From UBA9732 sp963621975 (lineage in GTDB: Bacteria; Spirochaetota; Spirochaetia; Sphaerochaetales; Sphaerochaetaceae): a stretch of DNA of 30,054 bases. Every line of letters starts with the position of its first letter. The stretch's first letter is position 1. Of the stretch, positions 1 through 7,316 are shown in pieces. A model generated the notes under the pieces. The model did no database searches. It was not told the origin of the DNA and was given only the letters and a program-made list of their open reading frames with translations. A program made the position numbers and the translations under genes. Where the stretch lies: positions 1 through 30,054 of the forward strand of contig CAVFGI010000024.1 in the NCBI GenBank assembly GCA_963621975.1, given 5' to 3'.

Positions 1-2483
1 TTTATTTCATGGTCTGTAGTGTTAGAGGGGAATTCGTACTTTTTATATAGTGCCCATATCTGTTTCTCTAGCTCGGAGATGATGTTACCTGGCATCTCAT
101 CAATTGCCGAGATAAGAGGCTCTATCCACTTCTTATAGAGAAGGTTCTGTTGCTCTTCTGCGGTTAAGCATTCAATCTTCTCTTTTGTTCTTAAATGAAG
201 AGCTGCTTTAGCTTTCCTAATTTGGCTGTTTAAATCTTTCTCTTTCTCATTCAGACGGTAAACATTGATAAGCTTCTCTTCGAGCGAATCCTTGTCTGCA
301 ATTTCTGGATTCTTTTTCCTGATATAGTCTTTGATAGTTTCTTTGACGTCCTTTGGGACAAACTTAGTCCCATCCTCTGAGATAAAGGTACCTTTTTCTT
401 CCTCATCGATACTCTCCAGAATTTCGTCATATCTACTACCAATCTCTGCGACCTCATTGCTAAGGATTTCGATTGCTTTGACATCATCTCTAAGATATTC
501 CTTCTGAACAAGGTTAAACTGAATAACATGACCTGCAAAGCCGTCTTGCACTTCATGCTCTTTCCCGTTCTTGTCTTTCTTCTTGACCATATTGGGGTCA
601 ACCTGAGTAATTGCAGAACGTCCTTCACTCTGTATCTTTTCTAAATCCTCGCTGATATTCACCCAGTTATCATGGAGGATCTGATACGCCTCATACTTAT
701 CGCAAAGGGGGATAGCTTCAAACCGTTTGAAAATCTCTTCTGCAAACTCACTTTCTCCAGATTGAATGCTTATGCTGTCCATTCCGTTGATAAGTTTGTC
801 TTCGAAGTATTCAGGGAGGTTCTCCAGCTCTTTTTTGAACAGGTCTTTAAACGCCTTCACACTCTCCGTGTTCTCAATAACAGACTTGATATCTGTATCT
901 CTCAATGCTGTGTATGGGGTATCAGAATCCACAAACAAAGCTTCATTCAAGCCATTGAATACTTCAAACTCTTTGGAGAATTTCTCGTTAATCTCATCTT
1001 TCGGAAGCCCCCCAAACATCGTAGCATAAATATCTACCGGGTCAGCCGACTCCGAAGAGTCTACATAACGCGGGATATTTAAATTGTAATCGTTAGCTCT
1101 GACTTCATCCCTGGTTACTACCCGAGCATATTTTTCAACATCTTTTCTGGCTATGTATGTATCAACAATCTTCTTAATATCGCATGCGCGGAGTTTGTTG
1201 TTTTTACCCTCTTTCTTGAACCCCTTTGAAGCATCAATTATCAAAATGTCATCATTCGCTCTTCCCTTCTTCAAGACCATGATAATTGTAGGAATGCCTG
1301 TACCAAAGAATATGTTGGCAGGGAGTCCGATGATGGTATCTATACAGTTCTTTTCGACCAAAGCCTTTCTGATATCCAATTCAGAAGCTCCACGAAAGAG
1401 AACACCATGCGGAAGAACGATAGTCTGGATTCCTCCCTGTTTCAGATGATAAAACCCGTGAAGCAAGAACGCATAGTCTGCCTTTCCTTTCGGAGCAACT
1501 CCATACTCACTGAAACGAGGGTCGTTTTCCTTATTCTGAGGTTTCCACTTCTGAGAGTACGGAGGATTCATAGTGACTGCAGACAAATCAAATAAAGGAG
1601 TGTACGTTGTCTCAAAATTATCATCGCTCTCGAAAAGAGGCCAGTCTTTATCAAGTGAGTCGCCTCGTCTAGTGATAATGTTGTCAGGAAGTATTCCTTT
1701 CATGACAAGATTCATCCTAGTGAGGTTATACGTGTTCTCTTTCAGCTCCTGCGCATAGTACTGAACTCCATTCTTATTTTTCAGATGCTTCGCAACACTT
1801 TGTCCTATATTCAAAAGAAGAGAACCAGAGCCGGAACACGGGTCGTAAATTTTTATGTTCTCCTGCCCCTTTAGGTGATATGCAATAATCTCGCTCATAA
1901 GGACTGATACCTCGTGTGGCGTGTAGAATTCTCCTGCCTTCTTCCCTGCGTTTGCAGCAAAATTGCTAATCAGATATTCATATATGAAGCCCAACGTATC
2001 ATAGTCCTGACTACTGCTCATTGGGATATCCTCAATAAGTTCAAGCAGCTCCTTTGCCGCTTTTGTCTGTTCCTGAGAATTTGACCCAAGCTTACTTAGC
2101 CCAGTAAGGAGGGTATCAAATATACCTTCATATACCTTTTTGTGTTGCAGTGAAATGTTATGGTCTTTAAAACGATTTAATCCGTCAGTAACATTCTGAA
2201 TGTTGAAGTCGGAATCCTTACGCCATGTTGAATAAAGATATTCATAAGGGATAATGTAGCCCAGCTGACTTTTCACAAAGTCCGCATCTTCGTCGTCATC
2301 CTTGAGATTCTCAATGTCCTCTTCTGTATAGTAATTGCTTCTTAAAAAATCGAGTTCATGATCAGACAGAAACTTATAGAAGATAAAGCCGAGAATGTAG
2401 TCCTTGTATTCGCTTGCCTCAATCTTATCTCTCAGCTCATTTGCGGTATTCCATATTTTTCTAGCCAGTTCTTGTTTTGTCAT
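1..2483 (-). CDS. hsdM: Type I restriction-modification system methylase subunit HsdM (3' end beyond the window)
   Basis: This is the N6-adenine DNA methyltransferase subunit of a type I restriction-modification complex; with HsdS it protects host DNA and with HsdR it forms the restriction enzyme. The frame is open for 827 codons from the ATG at 2483 to the left edge with no stop, so the C-terminus is outside the window. The N-terminus (starting MTKQELARKIW) matches the HsdM N-terminal helical domain. SAM-binding motif I DPCSGSG begins at about residue 214 and catalytic motif NPPY at about residue 306. A charged, helix-rich extension after about residue 480 makes it longer than the roughly 530 residues of the E. 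coli protein, a length seen in many Firmicutes and spirochaete homologues. An AGGAGG ribosome-binding site lies 5 bases before the ATG. hsdS and hsdR would be expected beyond the left edge. Confidence 0.93.
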   Translation of the reverse strand, partial: MTKQELARKIWNTANELRDKIEASEYKDYILGFIFYKFLSDHELDFLRSNYYTEEDIENLKDDDEDADFVKSQLGYIIPYEYLYSTWRKDSDFNIQNVTDGLNRFKDHNISLQHKKVYEGIFDTLLTGLSKLGSNSQEQTKAAKELLELIEDIPMSSSQDYDTLGFIYEYLISNFAANAGKKAGEFYTPHEVSVLMSEIIAYHLKGQENIKIYDPCSGSGSLLLNIGQSVAKHLKNKNGVQYYAQELKENTYNLTRMNLVMKGILPDNIITRRGDSLDKDWPLFESDDNFETTYTPLFDLSAVTMNPPYSQKWKPQNKENDPRFSEYGVAPKGKADYAFLLHGFYHLKQGGIQTIVLPHGVLFRGASELDIRKALVEKNCIDTIIGLPANIFFGTGIPTIIMVLKKGRANDDILIIDASKGFKKEGKNNKLRACDIKKIVDTYIARKDVEKYARVVTRDEVRANDYNLNIPRYVDSSESADPVDIYATMFGGLPKDEINEKFSKEFEVFNGLNEALFVDSDTPYTALRDTDIKSVIENTESVKAFKDLFKKELENLPEYFEDKLINGMDSISIQSGESEFAEEIFKRFEAIPLCDKYEAYQILHDNWVNISEDLEKIQSEGRSAITQVDPNMVKKKDKNGKEHEVQDGFAGHVIQFNLVQKEYLRDDVKAIEILSNEVAEIGSRYDEILESIDEEEKGTFISEDGTKFVPKDVKETIKDYIRKKNPEIADKDSLEEKLINVYRLNEKEKDLNSQIRKAKAALHLRTKEKIECLTAEEQQNLLYKKWIEPLISAIDEMPGNIISELEKQIWALYKKYEFPSNTTDHEI

Positions 2484-2566
2484 TTATTCCTCCTCTTATT
2501 GTGCTGAATAGCTTCACATGATAGTTTAGCTCAAAAACTCCTTAAATATTAACTTTTCTTCATAAT

Positions 2567-2607
2567 AACTCTCAACTAGGATGTGAGAGTTTACTCTTAA
2601 AACTCTC
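2567..2607 (-). promoter_or_regulatory. Three-arm alternative hairpin between a tiny ORF and hsdM
   Basis: Seen directly: arm 2567-2574 (AACTCTCA) is the perfect reverse complement of 2584-2591 (TGAGAGTT). Arm 2585-2592 (GAGAGTTT) is also the perfect reverse complement of 2600-2607 (AAACTCTC). The middle arm can pair with only one neighbour at a time. In the minus-strand transcript the first arm overlaps the last codons and stop of the 34-codon ORF, so a ribosome finishing there would favour the second hairpin. No U-tract follows either hairpin, so a Rho-independent attenuator is not shown. A regulatory role is inferred. Confidence 0.4.
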
Positions 2608-2701
2608 TACCATAGAACGCAAGCATCTCATCTTTCTTCACAGCCTTATCCAAGTCAAAGGTTTCTATCAAAGTTTTTATTTCAGAATCTGAATACGCCA
2701 T
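2597..2701 (-). CDS. Small 34-residue ORF upstream of hsdM, possible leader peptide
   Basis: The ORF runs from ATG at 2701 to TAA at 2597 and encodes 34 residues, starting MAYSDSEIKTL and ending LAFYGREF. A strong GAGGAGG ribosome-binding site lies 4 bases before the ATG, which is the main reason to think it is translated. It is acidic at the start, has no membrane segment or signal peptide, and I do not recognise the family. It reads in the same direction as hsdM, 113 bases upstream, and its stop codon lies inside a hairpin. It could be a leader peptide, a small partner of the restriction system, or the remnant of a lost gene. Confidence 0.45.
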   Translation of the reverse strand: MAYSDSEIKTLIETFDLDKAVKKDEMLAFYGREF

Positions 2702-2766
2702 CTTTCCTCCTCACTATGTCTTTTTAAGTATAGCACCTACATCTTGTATTTGTATAATAACATACG

Positions 2767-2791
2767 CACTAGGTCATATAATGTCCTAGTG
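2767..2791. repeat. 7-bp inverted repeat around a TATAAT-containing spacer
   Basis: CACTAGG at 2767-2773 and CCTAGTG at 2785-2791 form a perfect inverted repeat with an 11-base spacer that includes TATAAT on the plus strand. It lies 66 bases upstream of the small ORF that precedes hsdM. The size and spacing suit an operator bound by a dimeric regulator, such as a restriction-system control protein, but no such gene is visible. Function is inferred. Confidence 0.45.
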
Positions 2792-2907
2792 AAAAGATTG
2801 GGCTTTATCTGCGCAATTAATGATTCATGTTATCATGCAGTCTGCCATGGTAAAATGTTCCTTGCATCCTTTATTCAATCAAAAATGTATTTTTATTCAA
2901 ATTCCAA

Positions 2908-2961
2908 AGAGGTGTGTGCACCCATGCAAAAGTGCACCCTATCGTTCAGAGGGGTGTGCAC
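2908..2961. repeat. Clustered GTGCAC repeats
   Basis: A 14-base unit AGAGGTGTGTGCAC (2908-2921) recurs with one change as AGAGGGGTGTGCAC (2948-2961), exactly 40 bases apart. Between them GTGCACCC is repeated (2916-2923 and 2932-2939), giving three self-complementary GTGCAC hexamers in 46 bases. There are too few units and the spacing is too uneven for CRISPR. It may be part of a dispersed genomic repeat or a set of protein-binding sites. Confidence 0.5.
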
Positions 2962-3067
2962 ATTTAAACGTTCTGTGTCTCGATATGTTCCCATGAACTG
3001 ACGGAAATTGAAGGCCGTTTAGACTATCTTGCACTTTAAAACGATAGCCTATAAGCAAGTCTTTACA

Positions 3068-3085
3068 CATAATAACGTTATTATG
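3068..3085. repeat. 18-bp perfect palindrome after the RNA methyltransferase stop codon
   Basis: CATAATAACGTTATTATG is a perfect 9+9 dyad with no loop, 8 bases past the stop codon of the gene at 3094. It can form a weak AT-rich hairpin but lacks the GC-rich stem and U-tract of an intrinsic terminator. The shape also resembles operator sites of dimeric regulators. Which of these applies cannot be told from sequence alone. Confidence 0.5.
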
Positions 3086-3093
3086 GAGTGTGT

Positions 3094-4203
3094 TCATACC
3101 CTCGACATCAACACGACTGTCTCGATGTGAGGCGTTTGAGCATAGAAATCAAAAAGTTTAATGCTAATAGCCTTATAACCCAAGGTCTCAAAACGCTGAA
3201 CGTCACGGTGTAGTGTTGGAGAGTAACAAGAGACATACACAATACGTGAGGGATTCCAAGAAGCAATCATAGAAGGAACTTCTTTGGCAAGACCTACACG
3301 TGGAGGGTCTACAATAACAGTATCTACGCCATTGTCTTTGGGCCTCCATTTTTCAACAGGAGAGGTAAAGAAAGAAGTTTTTTTAAGATGACGTTTTGCT
3401 AAATCTAGACAGTTTTTATTCATCTCAACGGCAACTACATCATACCTTTCTTCAAGGTAGGCACTAAAGGTTCCCACTCCACTGTATAAATCCATGACTT
3501 TAGGCCCTTGTACACAAGAAACAACATAGTCAATCAAATAGGGCAACATCTTTAGATTAGACTGAAAAAACACTTGATTACTAACAGGAAGGCCATGTCC
3601 TTTAATTGTAATATGAGAAATACCAGGGCCGTATAGAACTCCAGTATCCGTTGAAATACATGGAAGTTCCATATTTTTCAGTTCCCAAGCATTGATTTTG
3701 GGAGGATGTGCAATAAAATCATTCAAGTTAGAATCTGCTATGAGGCACTTATCAATTGCAACAGCATTATTAGAATCTTCTGCACAAAATCCCAAAGTTG
3801 CCTTTCCCCCATTTATCCTGTATTGAAAGCGGGCTCTACTACGGTATCCAAATTCACCAGAAGGAAAATCAGGTGGTAAAACAGGAGGAAGAAACTCTAA
3901 AGAGATATCAGAAAAAAGCTGTCGTAGTAGCTCTTCTTTTGCAGAAATTTGGGCTTCATAAGTAAGCTCAATCCATGGGCATCCGCCACATTGTGAACTG
4001 TACCTACAGGCAGACCCTCGTCTTGCTGGACTATGCTTGATAATATTAACAGGAACAGCGGAACAATAGTCTTTTTTTTCATCAACTATCTTAATTTCTG
4101 CCTCTTCCCCTGGAAATAGGCCATTGAGAAATACAATTCTACCATCTTCAAGGTGGCCAATTGTACGGCCACCTTGAACAAAATTTTCCGCAGTAACTAT
4201 CAA
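3094..4203 (-). CDS. TrmA/RlmD-family Fe-S RNA (uracil-C5) methyltransferase
   Basis: This is a SAM-dependent enzyme that methylates C5 of a uridine in rRNA or tRNA. The 369 residues start with a short TRAM-like segment. The 4Fe-4S ligands follow the RumA pattern: C66, C72, C75 (C-x5-C-x2-C) and C153. The methyltransferase domain has motif I DLYSGVGTF at 238-246, VDPPR at 298-302 and the catalytic Cys326 in YVSCYSPT, with the general-base Glu near the C-terminus (HIETVVL). The start is a TTG, 11 bases after the oligoendopeptidase stop, so translation is probably coupled. The family is certain; the target base (RlmD, RlmC or TrmA type) cannot be assigned from motifs. Confidence 0.9.
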   Translation of the reverse strand: MIVTAENFVQGGRTIGHLEDGRIVFLNGLFPGEEAEIKIVDEKKDYCSAVPVNIIKHSPARRGSACRYSSQCGGCPWIELTYEAQISAKEELLRQLFSDISLEFLPPVLPPDFPSGEFGYRSRARFQYRINGGKATLGFCAEDSNNAVAIDKCLIADSNLNDFIAHPPKINAWELKNMELPCISTDTGVLYGPGISHITIKGHGLPVSNQVFFQSNLKMLPYLIDYVVSCVQGPKVMDLYSGVGTFSAYLEERYDVVAVEMNKNCLDLAKRHLKKTSFFTSPVEKWRPKDNGVDTVIVDPPRVGLAKEVPSMIASWNPSRIVYVSCYSPTLHRDVQRFETLGYKAISIKLFDFYAQTPHIETVVLMSRV

Positions 4204-4214
4204 CTCACAAAGCC

Positions 4215-5957
4215 CTATTTCACAATCTCTTCAAGTTGCTTTGCATAAGAAGCAATAATATCTATTCCTTCTTGCCAGAAAGCAGGATCTTCAAGATCAA
4301 TACCAGCAGTTGCTGCAACGTCCTTTGCAGGAAGTTGACCAGTCAAAGACAAGAGCTCATTATACTTCTCATAGAAAGGTCTTCCGTCAGAACTAGAACT
4401 CTCACTTCTATGGAAAAGTCCAAGAGCAAAAAGCTGTCCAAATGCATACGGATAGTTGTAGAAAGAGAACCCTGCACTGTAATAGTGTCCCTTAACAGCC
4501 CACATATATGGGTGAAGGAAATTCTCATCAAGGCCATCGCCATAAGTCTTCTTCTGACAATCTATCATGATAGAGCACATTTCATTGGGCATAAGTTCGC
4601 CTTCTTTTCTGCGCGCAAAAAGTTCACGCTCAAAATAGAAACGGCACAAGATATCGACACAAACCTGGCACGCACTCTGCACAAACTGCTCAATAATTGC
4701 AACCTTCTCTTCCTTTGTAGCCTGCTCAACAGCACCCCTAAAAACGATAAACTCACTGAAAATGGATGCCGTCTCCGCAAGGGTCATTGGATACTGCCCC
4801 AAAAGCGATGGTTTTGTGCTAATAATATGGTCATGCCAAGCATGCCCAAGCTCATGAGCAAAAGTTGAAACACCATCATAGGTGCCATCAAAGTTTGCAA
4901 AGACTCGGCTTTCTTTAATTTTTGGAATGTAGATATCATAAGCTCCGCCCGTCTTGCCTACACGAGGAAGAGGATCAATCCAATTTGCATTAAAGGCATG
5001 GTCTGCAAACTTACCCATCTCTGGATTAAAAAGGCCATATTGTTTTGCAACAAACTCGTGGGCTTCATCAAGAGAATAAACCATATTTGCATTTCCTACA
5101 GGAGCAAACAAATCAAAGAAAGCCATCTTATCAAGTCCAAGCATTTTTGCCTTAGTTTTCATATAAGAACGGAACATAGGAAGATTCTTTTCAAGAGTCC
5201 CAATAAGTGCATCCAAAATCTTTTGATTAATGCGAGCTTTGTGCATAGAACGTTCAATTGGACTATCCCAATTTCTGCGTTTTTCAAGAGAAAGACAAGT
5301 TCCCTTAATTCCATTTAAAGCATAACAAAATGCAATTTCATGCTCTTTCCAAACCTTAAGTTCTGCTTCATAAGCCTTACGTCTGATCTTCCGGTCAGCA
5401 TTTGTGGCAAGAGCTCTGAGTTGAATAACAGTAAGCTTTTTTCCATCAAGCTCTGCACAGGCAGAAGATGAAATAGCTTCTTGAAGCCTAGAATAACTAT
5501 CTGCACCACTTCTAGAAAGATCGGCTGCAAGCTCTTCCATCTCTTTTGACATTTGATGTTTTGCATCATTTGCAATCTCTTGAAGCACATAAGTGTAATC
5601 TGGATTCTTTTTGCAGAATAGTTCAACCTCTTGAGGATGCTCTGCAACATAGGAAGTAAATAGAGTATCGCATACTGCCAAATCCATTGAGAGTTCTTCA
5701 ACTTTGTTTAATGCATTAACAGCAGCCTTGTCTGTTGTATTTGTTGAAACATGACAATAGGCATAAGAAGAGAGCGTAGTACTCAAATCTCCCATCTCAT
5801 TCATCTTATCTACTAAGTCTGCCAAGGGTGCTGTATTTCCCTCAATTTCAGCTTTGAAAGAAACAAGCAAAGTCTTTAGTTTCGCCAAATCATTAGTAAA
5901 TTCCTTAGAATCAACACTAGGATAAATAGTTGTCAAATCCCATCTTTTTTCTTCCAT
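4215..5957 (-). CDS. pepF: Oligoendopeptidase F (peptidase family M3)
   Basis: This is a cytoplasmic zinc metallopeptidase that cleaves short peptides. At 580 residues it has the usual length of the PepF/M3B group. The zinc-binding HELGH lies at residues 368-372 within TFAHELGHAWH, and the third-ligand region AETASIFSEF follows about 25 residues later. The N-terminus (MEEKRWDLTTIYPS) is typical of the family. GGAGG lies 4 bases before the ATG. It is third in a minus-strand operon, 12 bases after the response regulator and 11 bases before the RNA methyltransferase. Peptide recycling is the usual role; the link to the two-component system is only positional. Confidence 0.94.
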   Translation of the reverse strand: MEEKRWDLTTIYPSVDSKEFTNDLAKLKTLLVSFKAEIEGNTAPLADLVDKMNEMGDLSTTLSSYAYCHVSTNTTDKAAVNALNKVEELSMDLAVCDTLFTSYVAEHPQEVELFCKKNPDYTYVLQEIANDAKHQMSKEMEELAADLSRSGADSYSRLQEAISSSACAELDGKKLTVIQLRALATNADRKIRRKAYEAELKVWKEHEIAFCYALNGIKGTCLSLEKRRNWDSPIERSMHKARINQKILDALIGTLEKNLPMFRSYMKTKAKMLGLDKMAFFDLFAPVGNANMVYSLDEAHEFVAKQYGLFNPEMGKFADHAFNANWIDPLPRVGKTGGAYDIYIPKIKESRVFANFDGTYDGVSTFAHELGHAWHDHIISTKPSLLGQYPMTLAETASIFSEFIVFRGAVEQATKEEKVAIIEQFVQSACQVCVDILCRFYFERELFARRKEGELMPNEMCSIMIDCQKKTYGDGLDENFLHPYMWAVKGHYYSAGFSFYNYPYAFGQLFALGLFHRSESSSSDGRPFYEKYNELLSLTGQLPAKDVAATAGIDLEDPAFWQEGIDIIASYAKQLEEIVK

Positions 5958-5969
5958 AAATCCTCCACA

Positions 5970-7316
5970 TCATAAATCTAAATCAAATTCTGCAATCTTA
6001 TTTATCAATGTCCGTCTAGTAATACCCAACTCTTCAGCTGCTTTAGTCCTATTTCCTTCCCACCGCCTAAGAGCCCTCTCAATAGCCTGTTTTTCAATCT
6101 CTTGTAAAGATTGTGCGCTATTATCATCAAAAAAGGACATTTTTTTCTCTGTAACAGGTTCCAACTCGTCTGGCCTAAGCTCCAAATCATTTGCTCCAAT
6201 AATATTACCATCAGTAAAAATTGCAGCTCTTTCTAGTATGTTCTCCAGTTCTCTTATATTGCCATGAAATCTATAATTTTTAAGCATTTCCATGGCCTCT
6301 GGGGTAAGCCCAGTAAATTGGCGTCCCATACGAGCGTTAAGTTTCTTTAAAATCCATGCAGTAAGAAGAGGAATATCCTCTGTTCGTTCCCTTAGAGGGG
6401 GAACATGAATTCTTACAACGTTAAGTCTGTAAAAAAGATCTTCTCTAAAAGAACCTTCTCTCACCATATCTTCAAGGTTTCTGTTAGTTGCACAAACAAT
6501 TCTTGCATTAATTGGAATTGGTTGCGTTCCACCTAATCTAGTTATTGTTCTTTCTTGTAAAACTCTCAAAATTTTTACCTGAAGGGCATGTGGCATTTCA
6601 CCAATTTCATCAAGAAATAATGTGCCGCCAGAAGCCAACTCAAACATTCCAGTCTTTCTAGTAACAGCCCCAGTGAAAGCTCCTTTTTCATAACCAAAAA
6701 GTTCACTTTCCAAGAGATTTTCAGGAACGCCACCAATATTAATAGCAACAAAGGGGCCAGCAGAAAGAGGACTTTGCTGGTGAATTGTTCTTGCAATTAC
6801 CTCTTTTCCAGTACCACTTTCGCCAGTTACGAGAACACTTGAATTTGTCATTGCAATTCTAGCAATCATGTCCTTGATTCGTCTTATCTGTACACTTTCT
6901 CCTATGAAAGCGTGATCTTGGGGCATTCTTTCTTCTGTTTCCTGAATATTCCTAAAGTTTTGAGCCTCTACCAATTGCTTGAGTTTTATGGCAACCTCTT
7001 CAGGATTAAATGGCTTTACAATGTAATCTTGAGCCCCATGCTTTAAAGCTTCAACGGCATCTGTAATTTCACCATGAGCACTGACCATAATAATGGGCAT
7101 TCTAAAGCCTTCCTGTCTTATCCACTTAATAAGTTCAAGCCCATCCATCCCAGGCATTCTCAAATCTATCAAACAGCCATCAAACGGTTCTTCTCTAAGA
7201 AGTCGCTGTGCAGAAAATGCATTTTCAGCACTCTTTCCATCAATGGACTCTGTCTTGAGGTATCGGACCATTAAATCACGAATATTGGTTTCATCGTCAA
7301 CAATTAAAATCTTCAC
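5970..7316 (-). CDS. NtrC-family sigma-54-dependent response regulator
   Basis: This 448-residue regulator receives phosphate from the overlapping sensor kinase and activates RpoN-dependent promoters. The receiver domain (about 1-118) has acidic residues D7 and D8, phosphoacceptor D51 and K101. The AAA+ domain has Walker A GESGTGKE at 165-172, the sigma-54-contact loop GAFTGA at 212-217, Walker B FLDEIGEMP and an intact arginine-finger region. A Fis-type helix-turn-helix fills about residues 400-448. The start is GTG, overlapping the kinase stop by 4 bases (GTGA), so the two are translationally coupled. It resembles the AtoC-type regulator of Treponema pallidum; the regulon is unknown. Confidence 0.93.
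   Translation of the reverse strand: MKILIVDDETNIRDLMVRYLKTESIDGKSAENAFSAQRLLREEPFDGCLIDLRMPGMDGLELIKWIRQEGFRMPIIMVSAHGEITDAVEALKHGAQDYIVKPFNPEEVAIKLKQLVEAQNFRNIQETEERMPQDHAFIGESVQIRRIKDMIARIAMTNSSVLVTGESGTGKEVIARTIHQQSPLSAGPFVAINIGGVPENLLESELFGYEKGAFTGAVTRKTGMFELASGGTLFLDEIGEMPHALQVKILRVLQERTITRLGGTQPIPINARIVCATNRNLEDMVREGSFREDLFYRLNVVRIHVPPLRERTEDIPLLTAWILKKLNARMGRQFTGLTPEAMEMLKNYRFHGNIRELENILERAAIFTDGNIIGANDLELRPDELEPVTEKKMSFFDDNSAQSLQEIEKQAIERALRRWEGNRTKAAEELGITRRTLINKIAEFDLDL

Larger units (their letters stand above)
2702..3093. other. Gene-poor stretch with several repeats, no convincing gene
   Basis: About 390 bases separate the small ORF from the RNA methyltransferase gene; both flanking genes read on the minus strand. 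An 85-codon plus-strand frame exists but has no ribosome-binding site and crosses the repeats, so I do not call it. The stretch holds a 7-bp inverted repeat (2767-2791), three GTGCAC hexamers (2916, 2932, 2956) and an 18-bp palindrome (3068-3085), listed separately. The promoter for the hsdM unit should lie here, but I cannot place a convincing -35/-10 pair. Confidence 0.5.

Noticed and set aside
1..2483. hsdM as a broken gene
   Set aside because: The frame is continuous from ATG 2483 to the edge with intact DPCSGSG and NPPY motifs; the missing stop is due to the window boundary.
2908..2961. GTGCAC repeats as a CRISPR array
   Set aside because: Only two full units, with unequal inner spacing and no conserved repeat-spacer alternation or cas genes.
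2744..3001. An 85-codon plus-strand ORF in the spacer next to the restriction locus
   Set aside because: It has no ribosome-binding site, spans the GTGCAC repeats and inverted repeat, and shows no domain pattern. It may be a chance frame through repetitive DNA.
4236..4868. A 210-codon plus-strand ORF
   Set aside because: It lies wholly inside pepF on the opposite strand, has no ribosome-binding site, and pepF is clearly the real gene.
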